From positions 1-18,212 of the forward strand of contig CAYHWG010000017.1 in NCBI GenBank assembly GCA_964360375.1: a DNA stretch of 18,212 nucleotides, in the 5' to 3' direction. A model generated the notes under the pieces. It did not search any database. It saw only the letters and a list, made by a program, of their open reading frames with translations, and was not told the DNA's origin. Made by a program: the position numbers and the translations under genes. Shown one piece after another: positions 14,668-18,212 of this stretch; positions within the stretch are counted from its first letter, which is position 1; each line of letters opens with the position of its first letter. The stretch is from XYB2-FULL-45-11 sp964360375. Lineage in GTDB: Bacteria > Patescibacteriota > Patescibacteriia > UBA9934 > GWF2-40-263.

Positions 14668-14706
14668 ATATTACCAAACTTTAGCCTGTTTGGCAAACTG
14701 CCAAAC
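14668..14706 (-). promoter_or_regulatory. Promoter and palindromic operator of the toxin-antitoxin operon
   Basis: On the minus strand, TTGCCA (14696-14691) and TAATAT (14673-14668) are separated by 17 bases, a good sigma-70-type promoter about 29 bases ahead of the antitoxin ATG. The -35 box lies within an 8-base inverted repeat, GTTTGGCA (14688-14695) and TGCCAAAC (14699-14706). A further half-site, ACCAAACT (14673-14680), abuts the -10 box. A repressor bound here would block RNA polymerase. Confidence 0.7.
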
Positions 14707-14746
14707 ACTCTGGTCACAAACGACATAACCATGCAAAATGCATCTT

Positions 14747-14791
14747 ACCGAAAAAAGTGAGCACAAAAGTGGCTACTTTTTTGGGTACGGT
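14747..14791. terminator. Candidate hairpin terminator downstream of the HExxH gene
   Basis: AAAAAAGT (14751-14758) can pair with ACTTTTTT (14775-14782), with ACCG/CGGT as an outer pair interrupted by a bulge. On the minus strand it lies about 12-55 bases behind the stop of the HExxH protein gene. The stem is AT-rich, so the call is tentative. The rest of 14707-14802 shows only a small ATGCA-AAA-TGCAT hairpin at 14731-14743. Confidence 0.35.
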
Positions 14792-14802
14792 TCATTGTTG
14801 AT

Positions 14803-15420
14803 TCAGCTTTGTTTTATTCTCTCATATCGATCAACAGTGCGTTTAGATAAAATCTTTTCTGGCGTCTCATTGAGGACAATCTCCCATGCGCGCTTATAAT
14901 CCGGAAGATCCGAAACAAAATCCATATCTTGTTTGAGTCGTTTTTCCATAAAAATCGTTCGATAAACAATTGCATGAACAGCGTGAATCACGACGTGCAG
15001 AATCGTATTCCAATTCTCTTTTGGATATCTTTGACAAAGACGTTTCATGATTTTTCGAAACAACCTTTCCCCGTCTGGTTGAGAAAAAATACGATGAATA
15101 AGTTCATGCGTGAGTGAATCAACGAATCTTGAAATCGGATATTTGAAAAAAATAGGAAGGGTCAATGGATCAGAAAATGGGATGGATCGTCCCACCACAT
15201 AACACGTTGTAATCGCATCCATAAATTGCACACTGGTATTTTTTTCAATCGCTTGAATCACTCGCTTTTCAACCTTTTTCCACGCACGTAAACGCGTCTG
15301 TAATGCTGTTTTAATCTTTTTATCCGATGGATAAGCAGATGGTTGCTTATGAATACGAAGCCAGGAATCTTTCACAAGATCATTATAAACCCACGAAAAA
15401 CGAAAATTGATTTTAGTCAT
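14803..15420 (-). CDS. HExxH-motif protein, putative metallopeptidase of unknown family
   Basis: The protein has 205 residues. The motif THELIHRIF gives H105-E106-x-x-H109, the zinc site of many metallopeptidases, in a predicted helix. A second His-rich helix, LHVVIHAVHAIV (141-152), lies about 35 residues later and could bring the third ligand, although no clear Glu or Asp is placed as in the common gluzincin or metzincin signatures. The N-terminal 60 residues are basic and Trp-containing. There is no signal peptide or membrane segment, so it should be cytoplasmic. No good promoter or Shine-Dalgarno sequence is visible. It stands alone between the toxin-antitoxin pair and the kinase terminator. 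I do not recognise the family; peptidase activity is inferred from one motif. Confidence 0.8.
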   Translation of the reverse strand: MTKINFRFSWVYNDLVKDSWLRIHKQPSAYPSDKKIKTALQTRLRAWKKVEKRVIQAIEKNTSVQFMDAITTCYVVGRSIPFSDPLTLPIFFKYPISRFVDSLTHELIHRIFSQPDGERLFRKIMKRLCQRYPKENWNTILHVVIHAVHAIVYRTIFMEKRLKQDMDFVSDLPDYKRAWEIVLNETPEKILSKRTVDRYERIKQS

Positions 15421-15585
15421 AGGAAAGTAAAATACTTTATTTCTCAGGTCCTTTTTTGACTATACCTTATCATGCTCAAAACTTGGTTTCAAACTTTTAG
15501 TGCAACAATGGGTAAACAGGCTCAAGCAATATTATGGAACAGACTGACTCCGCAGAGCGGCGAGGTATTAGACCTACGATAGAAT

Positions 15586-15614
15586 AAAAAAAACGAGAGT
15601 GTTGAACTCTCGTT
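15586..15614 (-). terminator. Rho-independent terminator of the kinase operon
   Basis: AACGAGAG (15592-15599) pairs with CTCTCGTT (15607-15614) around a seven-base loop. On the minus strand a run of eight T follows (A15586-A15593). The stem begins at the kinase stop codon (15613-15615) itself. Bases 15421-15585 to its left hold no gene, only a repeat fragment (CAGGCTCAAGCAAT, 15517-15530). Confidence 0.9.
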
Positions 15615-17424
15615 AGCGTTTCTTGCAGTTTGCAAAGGCAGCATTGCAGATGATTTTACACGGTGTGTTTTCTTGAACTTCGAGATTCTGGATGGTGACG
15701 ATCTCCTCATCTTGTGCGTTGAACCGTGCAATCACTTTGTACGTGCCTGGGGGCACATGCGTTGGAAGCTTGAAACGGCCGTGTGCGGACACAAGATACA
15801 CGCGCGCGCCGTCGTCTGGAACGACATCAAGCGAAACAGACACCGTCACAAGATCAATCTTTGGCGGATCGATCTTTGCTTTCAGTTTTTCTGGAAGCTT
15901 TATTGTTTCCCCTGCACGGACGACAACTGGCACCCCTACGAATTTTTTCGATTTCACATCTTTTTCGATGACGGTTTCGATTTCGAAAACATCTTTCGAG
16001 ACTTCCTCTTCAACGATTACGGAAACATCCGAAGCGATAGCAACAAATGCATCCGTTTCGATGTGATTCAATACGTTTTGAACATCAGGTGTCTGTACAA
16101 CCATCGGCACGATCGCTGTCACAGGTTTTTCAGAAACGGTCGGTCGAAAAAGCGCGAACACAAGGACAATCGCTCCGAATGCAAAAATCCCGAGCGCAAT
16201 TTTCATTGCGTGTGACTTTTTCTCCGGAACAACTTGCGATGCAATCCTCACTTCATCTTTAACTTGTGGCAACGTCGGAATAGCTGGAATCGATTTTGCA
16301 TATCCCATTGTTCTTTTTGAAAATGTATCAGATGCCTCATCACCTTCCGCATCCACAACAACACGAAATGCATTTTGAGCACTATTTGCTGATGTGGGTG
16401 GAGGTTCAGAAATCGGAGCTTTTGCACGTGCGACACGTGTTGCTTCAATCGCTTGTGGAATCATTGTTGGATCCGGTTTTGTCGTTGGCAAAACCGTAAC
16501 ACCCGGTTCCGTTTGCCGTTCTTTCAGATACTGCTTTACATCAAGCGCATATCCGATCAACGGTGTATCTTTTGGATTAGGCGGCAATTCCGTTTCTGCT
16601 GATTTGAGCGCATCTACAAAATCTTGCATGGATCCGTAACGATCGTTTGCACGATATGCAACAGACTTTTTCAAAATTCCGAGAAGACACGGAGGAATCA
16701 AATCGAGCAGATCTGGATGTTCTTCGATATCATGCGAGAACAAGAGTCCCGGCGGATGAAGTGCCGTCATAAGCGACCACATGGTCACACCGACTGCATG
16801 AATATCCGCACGTGCATCAACCTGCCCGGCTTCCGTCAATTGCTCAACGGGTGCATAGCCACGCGTTCCCATCATGGCTTGATCGCCCGTGAGGCGAACC
16901 GCTTTTTCTCCGACGTGTGCAATGCCGAAATCCGCAACTTTCGGTACACCTTTTTTGGTGACCAGAACATTGTCGGGCTTAATATCGCGATGAATGATTC
17001 CAAGCGCGTGTGCAACTTTCAGCACTTCTGCAATGCAATAAATCATCTCAAGCGCTTGTCGCGGAGGCATGCCTCGCGGAGGATCACCCGAAAACACAGC
17101 CAGGTGATCTGCGAGACTTCCGCCATCAACCCATTCCAAAATAAAAAAGTGATTTCCGTCGATCTCACCGATATCGAACACTTTCACGATATTCGGGTGA
17201 TCAATCCCCGCCATCATCGATGCTTCGTTTTCAAAGCGAACCATCATCTCAGGCTCGGAAATCAATTCCGGATTGAACATTTTGATCGCACGAAAAACTT
17301 TCAGTTTGGTATCGAATGCAGAAACAACCGTTCCCATCCCTCCAACACCCAGAATCTTTTTGACCTCAAAGCGTCCGCGCTGATAGCCGCGAAACAATTC
17401 TTTGATGTCCTCTTCTTTCATCAT
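15613..17424 (-). CDS. Membrane-anchored Hanks-type serine/threonine protein kinase
   Basis: The protein has 603 residues. The kinase domain (about 19-275) is complete: Gly loop GVGGMG (26-31), K48 in AIKMF, helix-C E67, HRDIKPDN (145-152) with catalytic D147, DFG (165-167), a GTRGYAPVEQ segment in place of APE (186-195), and DARADIHAVG (203-212). A Pro/Thr-rich linker follows, then one membrane segment at about 406-427. The outer part ends in a beta-rich PEGA-like domain (about 526-590: VSLDVVPDDGARVYL ... PPGTYKVIARF). Such kinases sense outside signals and phosphorylate Ser/Thr in cytoplasmic partners. The start is fixed by GGAGG six bases before the first of two tandem ATGs. It lies 13 bases behind the next gene. 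The region is more GC-rich than the T4SS operon (34 G+C in the 60 bases from 16801 against 24 from 7381). Confidence 0.95.
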   Translation of the reverse strand: MMKEEDIKELFRGYQRGRFEVKKILGVGGMGTVVSAFDTKLKVFRAIKMFNPELISEPEMMVRFENEASMMAGIDHPNIVKVFDIGEIDGNHFFILEWVDGGSLADHLAVFSGDPPRGMPPRQALEMIYCIAEVLKVAHALGIIHRDIKPDNVLVTKKGVPKVADFGIAHVGEKAVRLTGDQAMMGTRGYAPVEQLTEAGQVDARADIHAVGVTMWSLMTALHPPGLLFSHDIEEHPDLLDLIPPCLLGILKKSVAYRANDRYGSMQDFVDALKSAETELPPNPKDTPLIGYALDVKQYLKERQTEPGVTVLPTTKPDPTMIPQAIEATRVARAKAPISEPPPTSANSAQNAFRVVVDAEGDEASDTFSKRTMGYAKSIPAIPTLPQVKDEVRIASQVVPEKKSHAMKIALGIFAFGAIVLVFALFRPTVSEKPVTAIVPMVVQTPDVQNVLNHIETDAFVAIASDVSVIVEEEVSKDVFEIETVIEKDVKSKKFVGVPVVVRAGETIKLPEKLKAKIDPPKIDLVTVSVSLDVVPDDGARVYLVSAHGRFKLPTHVPPGTYKVIARFNAQDEEIVTIQNLEVQENTPCKIICNAAFANCKKR

Positions 17425-17437
17425 TTATTTCCTCCGT

Positions 17438-18212
17438 TTATTTTGATTTGTCGTCATACCAAAGATGAAATCCCGTGCCAGTGAGCACAAACGCGAGCGT
17501 CAATGATCCACCGACAACAGATGCTGTTCCGAAATTATTCGCGCGGTCCATGATTGATTGCAAGTTGCGATCCGTCTCCTGTGTATCTCGACGACTTGTA
17601 TCGAGATACTCCGATTTACTTTGCATGGCAATGCCATACAAAACACCCGTCACAAGAAACGTCACTCCAGCTGAGATATACCATGTCTTCGGTTCCGTGA
17701 GAGCTGATCTCCCAAGTCCCAAATCTTTTGCGGTAATCCCAAACGGATTTTTTCCCCAACTCGGCAAAGATTCGCCAGGTTGGATGTAACGCGTCTCCAT
17801 CATTTTTTCGAGCGGCCCGAACACTTGGATGATCACAGGAGTCTTTGCCGGACGCGGTGCATTGCGCACTCCGCCGACCGTGACATATCCCCCTTCCGGC
17901 GGATACACCATTTCAAACTTCCCGTCTTCCGCATGTGCGGCTTGATCGTAAAACTTCCGAAGCGGATGTTTTTCTCCTGCAACGTCAATCGGAATTTCGT
18001 ATCCCGGATCCAGTTTGCGCGCGGCGTGAAACTCGGTCACAACGCGTGAACCGTTACTGTTTGTAAACGCCTCAAGCGCCATCAACCGATGAAACCCAGC
18101 CGCATCGCGCGGCGTAATTTTGTCAACGAGACACGGAACAATTTGTTGACGTGTTTTTGAGGAAAGAACCAACAATTGCTCGAGATTCATCTCAGCAAAC
18201 GCCTTCTCCCCC
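17438..18212 (-). CDS. Membrane protein with TPR-like N-terminal region (5' end outside the window)
   Basis: The frame is open to the window edge. An internal ATG at 18190 has no usable ribosome binding site, and the codons before it (reading GEKAFAE) continue smoothly, so I treat the gene as 5'-partial. The visible 258 or so residues begin with TPR-like helices, ending AARKLDPGYEIP, followed by LRKFYDQAAHAE. A beta-rich stretch follows (PPEGGYVTVGGVR ... PVIIQVFGP), then two membrane segments at the C-terminus (WYISAGVTFLVTGVLYGIAM and the region around GGSLTLAFVLTGTGF). This arrangement resembles secreted proteins paired with Ser/Thr kinases in Myxococcota. It is cotranscribed with the kinase. 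It may be the signal partner of the kinase; no specific function is recognised. GC is high (33 of 60 from 17881). Confidence 0.8.
   Translation of the reverse strand, partial: GEKAFAEMNLEQLLVLSSKTRQQIVPCLVDKITPRDAAGFHRLMALEAFTNSNGSRVVTEFHAARKLDPGYEIPIDVAGEKHPLRKFYDQAAHAEDGKFEMVYPPEGGYVTVGGVRNAPRPAKTPVIIQVFGPLEKMMETRYIQPGESLPSWGKNPFGITAKDLGLGRSALTEPKTWYISAGVTFLVTGVLYGIAMQSKSEYLDTSRRDTQETDRNLQSIMDRANNFGTASVVGGSLTLAFVLTGTGFHLWYDDKSK

Noticed and set aside
15522..15731. 69-residue minus-strand frame across the kinase 3' end
   Set aside because: It runs out of frame through the kinase coding end and the terminator hairpin.
1..18212. CRISPR array or recoded TGA
   Set aside because: No regularly spaced repeats are present, and TGA terminates the 602-residue gene at a sensible place with the next gene starting 12 bases later.

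Overview
The window looks like a chromosomal piece of a Patescibacteria (CPR) bacterium. The evidence is the gene set: a PrgI / TraC-like / VirB4 / TrbL-like cluster of the type common in that group, an M23 lipoprotein with 'GYD..V' wall-type repeats, a free-standing PD-(D/E)XK protein of the group-I-intron endonuclease family, and short GC-rich palindromes of the 'LPAGRQ' kind scattered in and between genes. TGA ends at least one clear gene (the 602-residue protein), so the code is standard code 11 and not the TGA=Gly code of Gracilibacteria/Absconditabacteria. I cannot name the class or genus. All protein genes are on the minus strand; only the tRNAs are on the plus strand.

Layout in plus coordinates. 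1-656: the 3' half of a tRNA-Ser(GCU) copy, a small PD-(D/E)XK protein, then intact tRNA-Ser(UGA) and tRNA-Ser(GCU). 658-686: a bidirectional terminator. 693-10046: one tight seven-gene run read right to left: TrbL/VirB6-like polytopic protein with a long soluble tail, a 602-residue protein of unknown function, PrgI (VirB3-like), a TraC-like protein, VirB4 ATPase, a one-membrane-segment protein that looks like a VirB8 analogue, and ComF. Gaps are 6-25 bases, with one 31-base overlap, so this is very probably one operon. 10070-10206: a 137-base inverted-repeat element (MITE-like) against the operon promoter. 10257-12002: an M23 metallopeptidase lipoprotein. 12489-13748: serS. 13797-13943: a block of palindromic repeats. 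13997-14706: an AT-rich PIN toxin/antitoxin pair with a promoter overlapped by a palindromic operator. 14803-15420: an HExxH protein. 15613-18212: a Hanks-type Ser/Thr kinase with one membrane segment, and a partial, more GC-rich membrane gene of myxobacterial flavour.

How the genes may work together. The main operon encodes the inner-membrane core of a type IV secretion-like machine: ATPase (VirB4), VirB3-like, VirB6-like and a candidate VirB8. No relaxase or VirD4 coupling protein is present here. The last gene is comF, a competence phosphoribosyltransferase-like protein, and a LytM-type wall hydrolase lies just upstream. My main hypothesis is that this is a DNA-uptake machine, comparable in logic to the ComB system plus ComF of Helicobacter pylori, rather than a conjugation system. 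The sequence alone does not prove this; protein secretion toward a host cell is the main alternative.

The left edge repeats an internal sequence over exactly 55 bases, which may be an assembly-graph overlap and should be kept in mind when reading the tRNA region.
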